From Kribbella capetownensis (GTDB lineage: Bacteria; Actinomycetota; Actinomycetes; Propionibacteriales; Kribbellaceae): a DNA stretch of 64,000 nucleotides. The notes under the pieces are model-generated. The model was not told the origin of the DNA. It saw only the letters and a program-made list of their open reading frames with translations, and made no database searches. Below, in pieces: positions 35,679 through 42,249 of this stretch (the stretch's first letter is position 1; each line of letters starts with the position of its first letter). The position numbers were made by a program, and so were the translations under genes. The stretch is from positions 124,001 through 188,000 of the forward strand of contig NZ_SJKD01000005.1 in NCBI RefSeq assembly GCF_004331485.1. The letters are read 5' to 3'.

Positions 35679-36973
35679 CAGGGTGTCTCCTTTGAACTGG
35701 TGAGAGATGTGCCGGCGGCCGTGAACGTGGAGTCGAGCGCCCACCGGGTGAGCAGGTCGTTGACGACCGTGCTCTCGTCCTCGGGTCTGAGCCGGCCGTC
35801 GGCGCGGGCCTGGCCGAGGATCGCGAACGCCAGCGTCGGCCGTTCCCGGCACAGCCGGCCGGGATCGGTCAGTACGTCGTCGTACTGCCGGGCGAGCCGG
35901 TCAGGAGTGCGTTCGCGGGTCGGGAAGGTGTCTGCGAGCGTGTGGTCGGGCAGGGCCTTTGGGCGGTGGCCGGCGAGGAGTCGGGCCAGCAACGGGCAGG
36001 TACGACGAAGCGTCGCGAACAGCCGTTGCCGCGCCGCATCGAGACCCGTCGCCGGGTAGAGCTCGTCCCACAGCCGTGCGACTGCTGCCCACTGCGGATG
36101 GGGATAGAGAACGTCGCCGAGCGCGCAGCTGAGGTGGACCCGGATCCAGGGGAACGGATGCGGATCGCCCTCGGTCATTCGCAGGACGAAGACGCGGGGG
36201 AGACTCACGACACCCATCAGCCCGAGCGTCGAGCCGATTCCGAGCTTGCCGACCGAATGCAGGTCGGCCACGATCTCGGACAGCCATCGCTGCCACAGCT
36301 GCCAGGCCGGTCGTTCGTCGTCCGGTCGCTTCAACGCATAGCGCCGTACCTCGTGTTGCAGGGACGGGACCAGCTCCAACAGGGCCGCGACCTGGTGACC
36401 GCATTCGTGCAGGAGCGACGACGCGATTCCGCTCGACCCGATCATCCGCTCGCGCGGGATGAGGACCAGGGCCGTCGGGCTCGGGTCGCCACCAGCCAAC
36501 CGGGTCCGCGCCCGCCGGATCGCCGCGCCCTGACCCCGATCGAGGTAGCAGATGATCGGCGGTACGGCGATGCCGGGAAGCTGCAGCGCATCTCGCGCGG
36601 CCACATCCAAGCCGGACAGCCAGATGCCGATCCGGCTCTCGCTGCGTTGGGTGATGGCCTGCTGGAACGTGTCGAACTGCGTGAGTACGTCGTTGAACCG
36701 CCAGCGCAGGCTGACGAACCGGCGTTGCTGCTCGTCGGGTGGCGCCGAAGCACCGGCGCCCAGGAGCCAGTCGTAGTACGCGTCCAGTCGACGCCGGAGC
36801 TCCTCGCGGCCCTGGATCAGGAAGCGCTCGACCGCCATCAAGGCGTCCGGCGCCAGTGCGGCCGCGGGCAGCATCGACTCGTGCAGCACGAACGGCTGCA
36901 CGAGTGCCAGCCGCGTGCGCAGCGCACGGCACTCCTGCTCCAGGAACCACACGGCGTCGGCCATCGCGGTCAC
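35678..36973 (-). CDS. HECGH-motif metalloprotease-like protein
   Basis: 431 residues. The zincin motif LLHECGHQVAALLE (His189-Glu190-Cys-Gly-His193) is followed about 40 residues later by WLSEIVADLHS (Glu233, Asp237), which fits a gluzincin-type third ligand. The N-terminal ~130 residues are helical. GTG 36973 overlaps the upstream stop by four bases; ATG 36964 is an alternative. No signal peptide. The gluzincin assignment is inference from the two motifs; the family was not recognised. Second gene of the sigma-54 operon; it may mature the repeat protein encoded upstream. Confidence 0.85.
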   Translation of the reverse strand: MTAMADAVWFLEQECRALRTRLALVQPFVLHESMLPAAALAPDALMAVERFLIQGREELRRRLDAYYDWLLGAGASAPPDEQQRRFVSLRWRFNDVLTQFDTFQQAITQRSESRIGIWLSGLDVAARDALQLPGIAVPPIICYLDRGQGAAIRRARTRLAGGDPSPTALVLIPRERMIGSSGIASSLLHECGHQVAALLELVPSLQHEVRRYALKRPDDERPAWQLWQRWLSEIVADLHSVGKLGIGSTLGLMGVVSLPRVFVLRMTEGDPHPFPWIRVHLSCALGDVLYPHPQWAAVARLWDELYPATGLDAARQRLFATLRRTCPLLARLLAGHRPKALPDHTLADTFPTRERTPDRLARQYDDVLTDPGRLCRERPTLAFAILGQARADGRLRPEDESTVVNDLLTRWALDSTFTAAGTSLTSSKETP

Positions 36974-38478
36974 GCCCCGTAGAGCACGATCTGGCCGCCG
37001 CGGCGTACCCAGCGACCGCCCGAGCTCTGACGCGACGACGACCCGTAGTAGCCGTACTCGCTCTGCCCGCCGGCGTCCGGTGGGGCGTCAGGTGGTGGCG
37101 CGTCCGGCGGAGGTCCACCGGCAGGTTTGGGTGCCGCTCCGTTCGGTGAGGCGCCGCTCGGCGGCTCCTGCTGCGGGGGCTCCTCCTGTGGGGCCGGGTA
37201 GGGCGGTGGGAACGGGGGGACCGGGTACGGCCAGGCGGCGTACGGGTACGGTCCGGACTGCTGCGGGTGATGGTGGCGCCTGCGGCGTTGCTGCTGCGAG
37301 CCGTGCCACTGACCCGGCCGCGCGAACGACGGGTAGCGCCGAGCCACTCCGCGGGCGTGCCGGCGTGCTGCGCCGTAGGCAGCTGCGCGGGCCGTCCGCT
37401 GTGGCTGCCCGTGCCGCGGAGACAGTGCCGCGTTGCGAGTCGCGGCGGCCGAGAACCGCACGTACCGGCGGGCGACCTCGAACTCTGCCTCGTCCTGGCT
37501 GAGCCCCTCCAGTTCACCCAGCTCGGCCTCGAACAGCTTGGTCGCCATGCTGCCGAGACGGCTGCCGATCGCCGTACCGATGCCTGGGGCAACGAACGAT
37601 CCGATCGCGCCGCCCACCACCGGCAGCGCCTTCTTGGCGACGTTCTTCAGGATCCCGCCGAGGGCCTTGCCGGTTGGCGAGTCGAGGAAACCACCGACGC
37701 CCTTGACCACGTTCTTGATCAGGCCGCCGAGGAACTGCTCGAGTTCGGCCTCGTCGCGGATCTCCAGCAACTGCGCGGCCAGCTCCATCTCCTGCTGTTC
37801 GCCGAGTGGGCTGGAGTACTCGCCGTTCAGCTCCTGCAGCTCGGCCTCGAACTGCTCGAGCTCACCGGGCATGGCCTCCTGCAGTTCGTCGAACTCGGCT
37901 TCGCCGTACTGCTCACCCTCCCCGAACTCGTTGTACTCACCCTCGCCGAACTCCCCGTACTGTTCGCTTTCTCCGTACTGCTCGCCCTGGCCGAACTCCC
38001 CGTACTCGCCCTGGCCGTACTCCGTCTGGCCGAACTCGCCCTCGCCGTACTCGCCGTACTGCTCGCCCTCGCCGAATTCGGCATAGACCTCGCCCGAACC
38101 GAACGAGCCTTCGTAGCCGTAAGCCGCCATCACGCCGTTCCTTCCTCCTGGTCCATCTGTCAAGGTCGCGAACCGATCCCAGGCCGACCGCACCAGCTGC
38201 CGAGTCACCTCGAGCTCGCGGTCCTCCGCGCTCAGTCCGTCCAGCTCGAGCCCGAGCAACGTGCTGACCCGCGCCGGACCGGAACTTTCCTGGAGCCGGA
38301 TCCAGAGCGGGAGACTCTGATCCACCAGCCGCGCGACCTGCTCGGAGGTCGCGGTCGGGAGGAGTCCGGCCAGGCTGGTCGCCATGGCACGCAGCGCCGG
38401 CACGGCCCCCGCACGGTCCCGCACCTCGATGGCGCGGGTCGCGAGCTCCAGCTCATGCACCGGATCCAGCTGCTGCAC
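36970..38478 (-). CDS. YGE-repeat, glycine-zipper protein (sigma-54 operon lead gene)
   Basis: 502 residues from GTG 38478, placed five bases after GGGGAGG and about 30 bases after the predicted sigma-54 transcription start. An earlier ATG (38523) lies upstream of that start and cannot be used. Layout: 1-105 helical domain; 119-195 tandem acidic YGE/FGEGE repeats; 200-248 acidic coiled helices; 249-316 glycine-zipper membrane-active-looking segment (FLGGLIKNVVKGVGGFLDSP; GKALGGILKNVAKKALPVVG; GGAIGSFVAPGIGTAIGS); then basic and Pro-rich tail with YPYAAWPYPVPPFPPPYP. A second strong Shine-Dalgarno (AGGAGGAAGG) precedes in-frame ATG 38130, so a 386-residue form starting at the repeats is likely also made. 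Similar YGE/glycine-zipper proteins occur in other bacteria, to my recollection, without known function. A membrane-permeabilising or surface role is inference. Confidence 0.88.
   Translation of the reverse strand: MQQLDPVHELELATRAIEVRDRAGAVPALRAMATSLAGLLPTATSEQVARLVDQSLPLWIRLQESSGPARVSTLLGLELDGLSAEDRELEVTRQLVRSAWDRFATLTDGPGGRNGVMAAYGYEGSFGSGEVYAEFGEGEQYGEYGEGEFGQTEYGQGEYGEFGQGEQYGESEQYGEFGEGEYNEFGEGEQYGEAEFDELQEAMPGELEQFEAELQELNGEYSSPLGEQQEMELAAQLLEIRDEAELEQFLGGLIKNVVKGVGGFLDSPTGKALGGILKNVAKKALPVVGGAIGSFVAPGIGTAIGSRLGSMATKLFEAELGELEGLSQDEAEFEVARRYVRFSAAATRNAALSPRHGQPQRTARAAAYGAARRHARGVARRYPSFARPGQWHGSQQQRRRRHHHPQQSGPYPYAAWPYPVPPFPPPYPAPQEEPPQQEPPSGASPNGAAPKPAGGPPPDAPPPDAPPDAGGQSEYGYYGSSSRQSSGGRWVRRGGQIVLYGA
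37894..38124 (-). repeat. Tandem coding repeats (YGEFGEGE-like units)
   Basis: Imperfect 9-18 base units encode runs of Tyr-Gly-Glu, Phe-Gly-Glu-Gly-Glu and Gln-Tyr-Gly-Glu (protein residues ~119-195). Unit number probably varies between strains through slippage. Confidence 0.85.
38140..38149 (-). promoter_or_regulatory. Internal ribosome binding site for a short form of the YGE protein
   Basis: AGGAGGAAGG on the minus strand, nine bases before in-frame ATG 38130, within codons for GPGGRNG. Its strength exceeds most start-site signals in this window. Confidence 0.6.
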
Positions 38479-38518
38479 GAAGACCTCCCCGGTCACCTGA
38501 TCTGTTCGACCAGAGGGA

Positions 38519-38534
38519 TGCACGATCCGTGCCA
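38519..38534 (-). promoter_or_regulatory. Sigma-54 (-24/-12) promoter of the YGE operon
   Basis: Minus strand TGGCACG-GATC-GTGCA against consensus TGGCACG-N4-TTGCA: one mismatch in 16, with exactly 10 bases between the GG and GC elements. Predicted start of transcription is near 38508, giving a ~30-base leader containing GGGGAGG and GTG 38478. Confidence 0.88.
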
Positions 38535-38552
38535 GGGGTCCTCGGTGCGGCC

Positions 38553-38570
38553 GCCGAAGTCTTCTTCGGC
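38553..38570. repeat. Perfect 7-bp inverted repeat between rpoN and the YGE operon
   Basis: GCCGAAG-TCTT-CTTCGGC. It is centred about 53 bases upstream of the predicted YGE transcription start and 40 bases beyond the rpoN stop. It may be an activator (enhancer) site or a hairpin ending rpoN transcripts; there is no T tract. Confidence 0.5.
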
Positions 38571-38608
38571 TACCGGGCTTCGGAGGGGCTACGCCGGCGA
38601 AGTTTGCT

Positions 38609-39805
38609 TCAGCGTCGGGACTGCGCGGCGATTCCGAGCTGGGCTCGGTATTTGGCGACGGTACGACGGGCGATCGGGTGAGCCGTGGTGGACAGCAGCC
38701 GCGCGATCTCGCCGTCCGACAACGGCCGGCCCTCGTGCGCGATCAGGTCGCGGACCGCGTCGCGCGGCTCGGCCGACGTACAGAAGAAGTCCGCCATCGG
38801 GGTGAGGCGTCCCGACGGCAGCTGCGCCCAACGTGCTGACACCGCGCGGGACACCGTCGACTCGTGGACGCCGATGGTGTGCGCGACCTCGGCCCGGGTG
38901 AGGGGAGCGGGACAGTCGGCTCTCCCGGACAAGAAGACTTTCTGATTGTCGACAATCGCCTCGCCGACCGCGCGCATTGTCTGCCAGCGTTGGTGGAGAC
39001 GGCTCATGAACAGCCTGGCCCTGGCCAGCCACTCCTGGACCTCCGCACCGCCGGCCCGGTACGACGGACTGATCGCCAGCGAATGCCGGACCTCCTCGGC
39101 GACCTCGACCGCGAACTCGTCGGTGAACACGTAGTCCGGCCGTAGTACCTCGGCCCGAGCGTTCGTGGTCCGTGGCGGCCAGCACCCGAGATCCAGTGGC
39201 ACGAACGGCACCAGCCGCTCCTTGATGAAGTCCGACGCGGTCTGGATCTCGGCAGCGGACGTCCCGAGGGACTTGGCGATTCGGTCCAACCGCCCGGCGG
39301 CCAGGTCGTTGAGATGCCGGTCCACCACGGTCCTGACCGCAGTGGGCGTCCGGTCCTCGAGTTGGAGCAGCAGGCATTCACGCAGATCCCGAGCCCCGAT
39401 CCCAGCCGGCCCAACCTTCTGCACGGCTGACAGTGCTCGCCCGACACGTGTCGGACTCACCCCGAGACAGACCGCGATCTCGTCCGTCGTACTCGTCAAT
39501 CGACCGCGCTGGTCGAGGCAACCCACGACGTACTCCACGATCGCACCATCGACGGCAGGCACCAGCAATCGCGCCTCGGCCCGCAGCGCACCCACCTCGC
39601 CGCCGTCCACCCACTCGGTCACCCCGGCAGCCGGTCCGCGCCAGGCACCGTCGTCGACTCGCTCGAGCGCGGGGTTGTCGCCCAGCTCCCGCTCCACCAG
39701 TGCGTCCACCCCGACCGCCGGCAGCTGCAGCACCTCGGCGTACGCGACGATCTGGGGCCGCAACTCCAACCGCAGGCCGACCCGTCCCTCCAACGCCAAC
39801 TCCAC
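38609..39805 (-). CDS. rpoN: RNA polymerase sigma-54 factor
   Basis: 398 residues, shorter than the usual 430-500. Region I (9-48) reads LRLELRPQIVAYAEVLQLPA then ALVERELGDNPALE, the Gln/Leu-rich activator-responsive helix pair; region II is very short. The core-binding region has VGPAGIGARDLRECLLLQLE (131-150). The HTH LTRAEVAHTIGVHESTVSRA and the C-terminal RpoN box ARRTVAKYRA (379-388) are near-perfect, so -24 recognition is intact. GTG 39805 is the start: AGGAGG lies ~12 bases upstream, whereas ATG 39829 coincides with the predicted transcription start. It is preceded by a consensus -24/-12 promoter, so it is probably autoregulated. Sigma-54 is unusual in Actinobacteria. Confidence 0.95.
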   Translation of the reverse strand: MELALEGRVGLRLELRPQIVAYAEVLQLPAVGVDALVERELGDNPALERVDDGAWRGPAAGVTEWVDGGEVGALRAEARLLVPAVDGAIVEYVVGCLDQRGRLTSTTDEIAVCLGVSPTRVGRALSAVQKVGPAGIGARDLRECLLLQLEDRTPTAVRTVVDRHLNDLAAGRLDRIAKSLGTSAAEIQTASDFIKERLVPFVPLDLGCWPPRTTNARAEVLRPDYVFTDEFAVEVAEEVRHSLAISPSYRAGGAEVQEWLARARLFMSRLHQRWQTMRAVGEAIVDNQKVFLSGRADCPAPLTRAEVAHTIGVHESTVSRAVSARWAQLPSGRLTPMADFFCTSAEPRDAVRDLIAHEGRPLSDGEIARLLSTTAHPIARRTVAKYRAQLGIAAQSRR

Positions 39806-39837
39806 GCGCCCCCACCCCCTCCTCAGCATCCACCGTT

Positions 39838-39853
39838 TGCAAGCTCCGTGCCA
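39838..39853 (-). promoter_or_regulatory. Consensus sigma-54 (-24/-12) promoter of rpoN
   Basis: Minus strand TGGCACG-GAGC-TTGCA, a 16/16 match to TGGCACG-N4-TTGCA with correct 10-base GG-to-GC spacing. Predicted transcription start near 39827, then AGGAGGGGG and GTG 39805. It implies positive autoregulation by sigma-54. Confidence 0.92.
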
Positions 39854-39883
39854 GCTGTTGAGGGGGCGCCGTAGGGTGGCTGG

Positions 39884-40507
39884 GTGAGCGAAGAACGGGG
39901 AGCGCCGGGCGCGCTGGATACGGCTGACTGGCGGCGGCGAGTGTTTGCGCTGTACGGCGCTGTGCGAGCGGCCGGTGACCCGGCCGAGGGACATGCCCTG
40001 TGGCGGGCAGGCAGAGACGAGCTGCTGGCGACCCATCCTGCATCGCCTGTCGAGGAGCGCGAGGGCTTCAGAGGGGTTCCGATGGGGGCCTACCGGCCGG
40101 AGTTGCGCTTCGAGGTCGCCGTCGACACCGACGTCGAGCCGGTCCGGTGGGAAGTGCCGTCGGCCACCGACGGCGTGATCCCGTTCTCGCGGGTCGGCGT
40201 ACTGCACCTGCCCGCGATCGGCGACCTCGACGTGTGGTGGCTCGAGTCGTACGGCGGTGGTGTGTTCGTGCCGGTCAAGGACGCACTGGCCGGCACACAC
40301 ACGTACGGCGGTGGCCGCTACCTGCTGGACACCGTCAAGGGCGCCGACCTGGGTGGTGACATCCGCGAGGGCCGGCTCGTCGTGGACCTCAACTTCGCCT
40401 ACAACCCCTCGTGCGCCTACAGCCCGCTCTGGACCTGCCCGCTCGCGCCGGCCACCAACACGGTGAAGGCAGAACTGCCGGTCGGCGAACTCACCTCAGA
40501 CCTCTAG
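39884..40507 (+). CDS. DUF1684 family protein
   Basis: 207 residues from GTG 39884. LWRAGRDELLATHPASPVEE, WEVPSATDG, LHLPAIGDLDVWWLESYGGG and the C-terminal LDLNFAYNPSCAYSPLWTCP are the DUF1684 signature; that last segment with two Cys is nearly invariant in the family. Function unknown. It is divergent from rpoN (31 bases from the -24 element) and its stop overlaps the convergent membrane-protein gene by 12 bases. Confidence 0.9.
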   Translation: MSEERGAPGALDTADWRRRVFALYGAVRAAGDPAEGHALWRAGRDELLATHPASPVEEREGFRGVPMGAYRPELRFEVAVDTDVEPVRWEVPSATDGVIPFSRVGVLHLPAIGDLDVWWLESYGGGVFVPVKDALAGTHTYGGGRYLLDTVKGADLGGDIREGRLVVDLNFAYNPSCAYSPLWTCPLAPATNTVKAELPVGELTSDL

Positions 40508-40912
40508 GGCCGCCAGCAACACCAGCACCACGGTGACGACGGCGAACAGGCCGTGGCCGCCAACGACAGCGACGGGGAAGTGCCGCTCAGCCGGTACGTC
40601 GGCGGTCGGGGCCTCGGCCACCGCACGCGCTCGGTACGTCGGCAGCCAGCGCCGCAGCATCGCGAACCCGAGCAAAGCCACCGGCACGAGCAGGATGAAC
40701 GCGACCCAGGCCAGCACATCGCTGTCGGCGATCAGGTAGATGATCCACAGCACGAGCCCGATGGCCGCGAGGGCGAAGTGACTGAAGATCAGTGCCGGCC
40801 GGAACCTGCTCGCGCTCGGCTTGCGTGGCCCGCCGTTGCTGATCCAGGTGTACAGCAGGTAGAAACCACCGACCGCGGTGATCAGCCACGTCACGAGTGC
40901 TGCGATACCCAT
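40496..40912 (-). CDS. Small membrane protein, four transmembrane helices
   Basis: 138 residues; GAGGAG before ATG. Helices at about 3-23, 43-62, 66-85 and 115-135, with a short cytoplasmic loop rich in Arg. No family recognised. It starts one base after the stop of the DUF2231 gene, so the two are an operon. Confidence 0.8.
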   Translation of the reverse strand: MGIAALVTWLITAVGGFYLLYTWISNGGPRKPSASRFRPALIFSHFALAAIGLVLWIIYLIADSDVLAWVAFILLVPVALLGFAMLRRWLPTYRARAVAEAPTADVPAERHFPVAVVGGHGLFAVVTVVLVLLAALEV

Positions 40913-40913
40913 G

Positions 40914-41423
40914 TCATCTCCTCGGCTCGAAACCTTCGGCTTGGTCGTCCTCCTCGGCGACGCGGACGCCGTACCGGAAGGCCAGCTTTCCCCCGAGATA
41001 GCCCGACACCATGAGTGCGGCCAGGCTGACCCCCGACAGGACGATCGGACCGACCGCGACCTGGTCGGCATCGGCTCCGCGGCGCCAGAGCGCGTTGACG
41101 ACGTACGCCACGACGATCGTGACGTTCAGGATCAGGTGGATCACCCCGGTCCGGAACGCCGGTGTGCCGGTCGGGATGGCGAAGAAGTCCAGCAACCCGA
41201 CGGTCGCGGCCGCGAGCGCGCCGACGATGCCGATCACGATCAGCCACGTCGACGCCTGGACCAGGTACGCCGCGTCCGCCGCCTGTGATCCGATGTCGAA
41301 GACGAAGCTGGCCACCCAGGCGCCGATCGGGATCGTCACCAGGATCGGGTGGAACGGGTGACCGTACGGGCCGGTCAGCAGCGCACTGACCGGGTGCTTC
41401 GCGGCAGACGACCGATCGGACAT
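40914..41423 (-). CDS. DUF2231 membrane protein
   Basis: 169 residues with four helices. The start SAAKHPVSALLTGPYGHPFH and then PILVTIPIGAWVASFVFDI is the typical DUF2231 N-terminus. ATG 41423 is chosen for AGGAGG at five-base spacing over GTG 41429. Function unknown, sometimes found with redox or haem proteins; the His-x4-His-like positions at the N-terminus could bind a cofactor. Confidence 0.88.
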   Translation of the reverse strand: MSDRSSAAKHPVSALLTGPYGHPFHPILVTIPIGAWVASFVFDIGSQAADAAYLVQASTWLIVIGIVGALAAATVGLLDFFAIPTGTPAFRTGVIHLILNVTIVVAYVVNALWRRGADADQVAVGPIVLSGVSLAALMVSGYLGGKLAFRYGVRVAEEDDQAEGFEPRR

Positions 41424-41536
41424 CGGCACCTCCTATTTCACCAACCGAGTTTGGTCTTATTCGGAATGACTGGTCAAGAGGTGGGCGCGCGTCGGCGTCG
41501 CTTTTGGCCAATGTTCGTGTCCGTTATCGTGGACGG

Positions 41537-42241
41537 GTGGCTGACGAGGGGCTCGGTGCGCCCGCGGCGATCAGGGCGGTCTCGGCGTTGAGCGACGAGT
41601 CCCGGCGCCGGATGTTCGAGTTCTGCCGTCGGGCCGGCCGGGCGATCAGCCGGGACGAGGCGGCGGCCGAGGTCGGGATCTCGCGGAAACTGGCCGCGTT
41701 CCACCTGGAGAAGCTGGTCGAGGCCGGGCTCCTGCGAGCGCACTACGAGCAGGGCGGCAGGCTTCGCAAGGTCGGCCGCGCGCCGAAGCTGTACGAACCG
41801 GTCGAGACCGACGTGCGACTCTCGATCCCGCCGCGGCAGCCGGACCTGCTCGCGGAGATCCTCCTCGACGGCGTCCTCAGCCAGGACGACGACATCAGCC
41901 CCATGGACTCGGCCCTGAACGCAGCATTCCGCCGAGGGGAACGCATCGGCGAGGACGAACGCGCCCGATCCCGTCCCGGCCGCTTGAGTTCGGAACGTGC
42001 CTTGACGTTGGCAGAGGCAACATTGTCGCGCGTCGGCTTCGAACCGGACCGCCCGCGCCCGGACTGCGTCCGGTTGCACAGCTGCCCGTTCCACCCACTC
42101 GCTCAAGCACAGCCCGATGCCGTCTGCGGCATCAACCACGCCTTCCTCACCGGCATGCTCAACGGCCTCCGGGCAACCACCGTCCGCGCCATCCTCGATC
42201 CAGCCGGCGGCGAGTGCTGCGTCGAGATCACCGCCGACTGA
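41537..42241 (+). CDS. ArsR/SufR-like metalloregulator with C-terminal cysteine cluster
   Basis: About 234 residues. The N-terminal winged helix has SDESRRRMFEFCRRAGRAIS and EVGISRKLAAFHLEKLVEAG. The C-terminal domain has DCVRLHSCPFHPLAQ, then VCGINHAFLTGML and GGECCVEI; this Cys spacing resembles the SufR/DtxR-like iron-sulphur sensing repressors. GTG 41537 lacks a Shine-Dalgarno; TTG 41504 is the upstream limit. It is divergent from the DUF2231 gene; a weak inverted repeat (ACCAA-N6-TTGGT, 41440-41455) lies between. Control of the two membrane proteins is plausible. Confidence 0.85.
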   Translation: MADEGLGAPAAIRAVSALSDESRRRMFEFCRRAGRAISRDEAAAEVGISRKLAAFHLEKLVEAGLLRAHYEQGGRLRKVGRAPKLYEPVETDVRLSIPPRQPDLLAEILLDGVLSQDDDISPMDSALNAAFRRGERIGEDERARSRPGRLSSERALTLAEATLSRVGFEPDRPRPDCVRLHSCPFHPLAQAQPDAVCGINHAFLTGMLNGLRATTVRAILDPAGGECCVEITAD

Positions 42242-42249
42242 CAGGCCGC

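Noticed and set aside
32862..36059. 1,065-residue plus-strand open frame
   Set aside because: Antisense to three genes of the sigma-54 operon that have motifs and ribosome binding sites.
37894..38124. Tandem repeats as a CRISPR array
   Set aside because: Short in-frame coding units without regular spacers.
38479..38523. Longer YGE protein from ATG 38523
   Set aside because: No ribosome binding site, and it lies upstream of the predicted transcription start of the sigma-54 promoter.
39806..39829. RpoN start at ATG 39829
   Set aside because: It coincides with the predicted transcription start, and the Shine-Dalgarno lies downstream of it.
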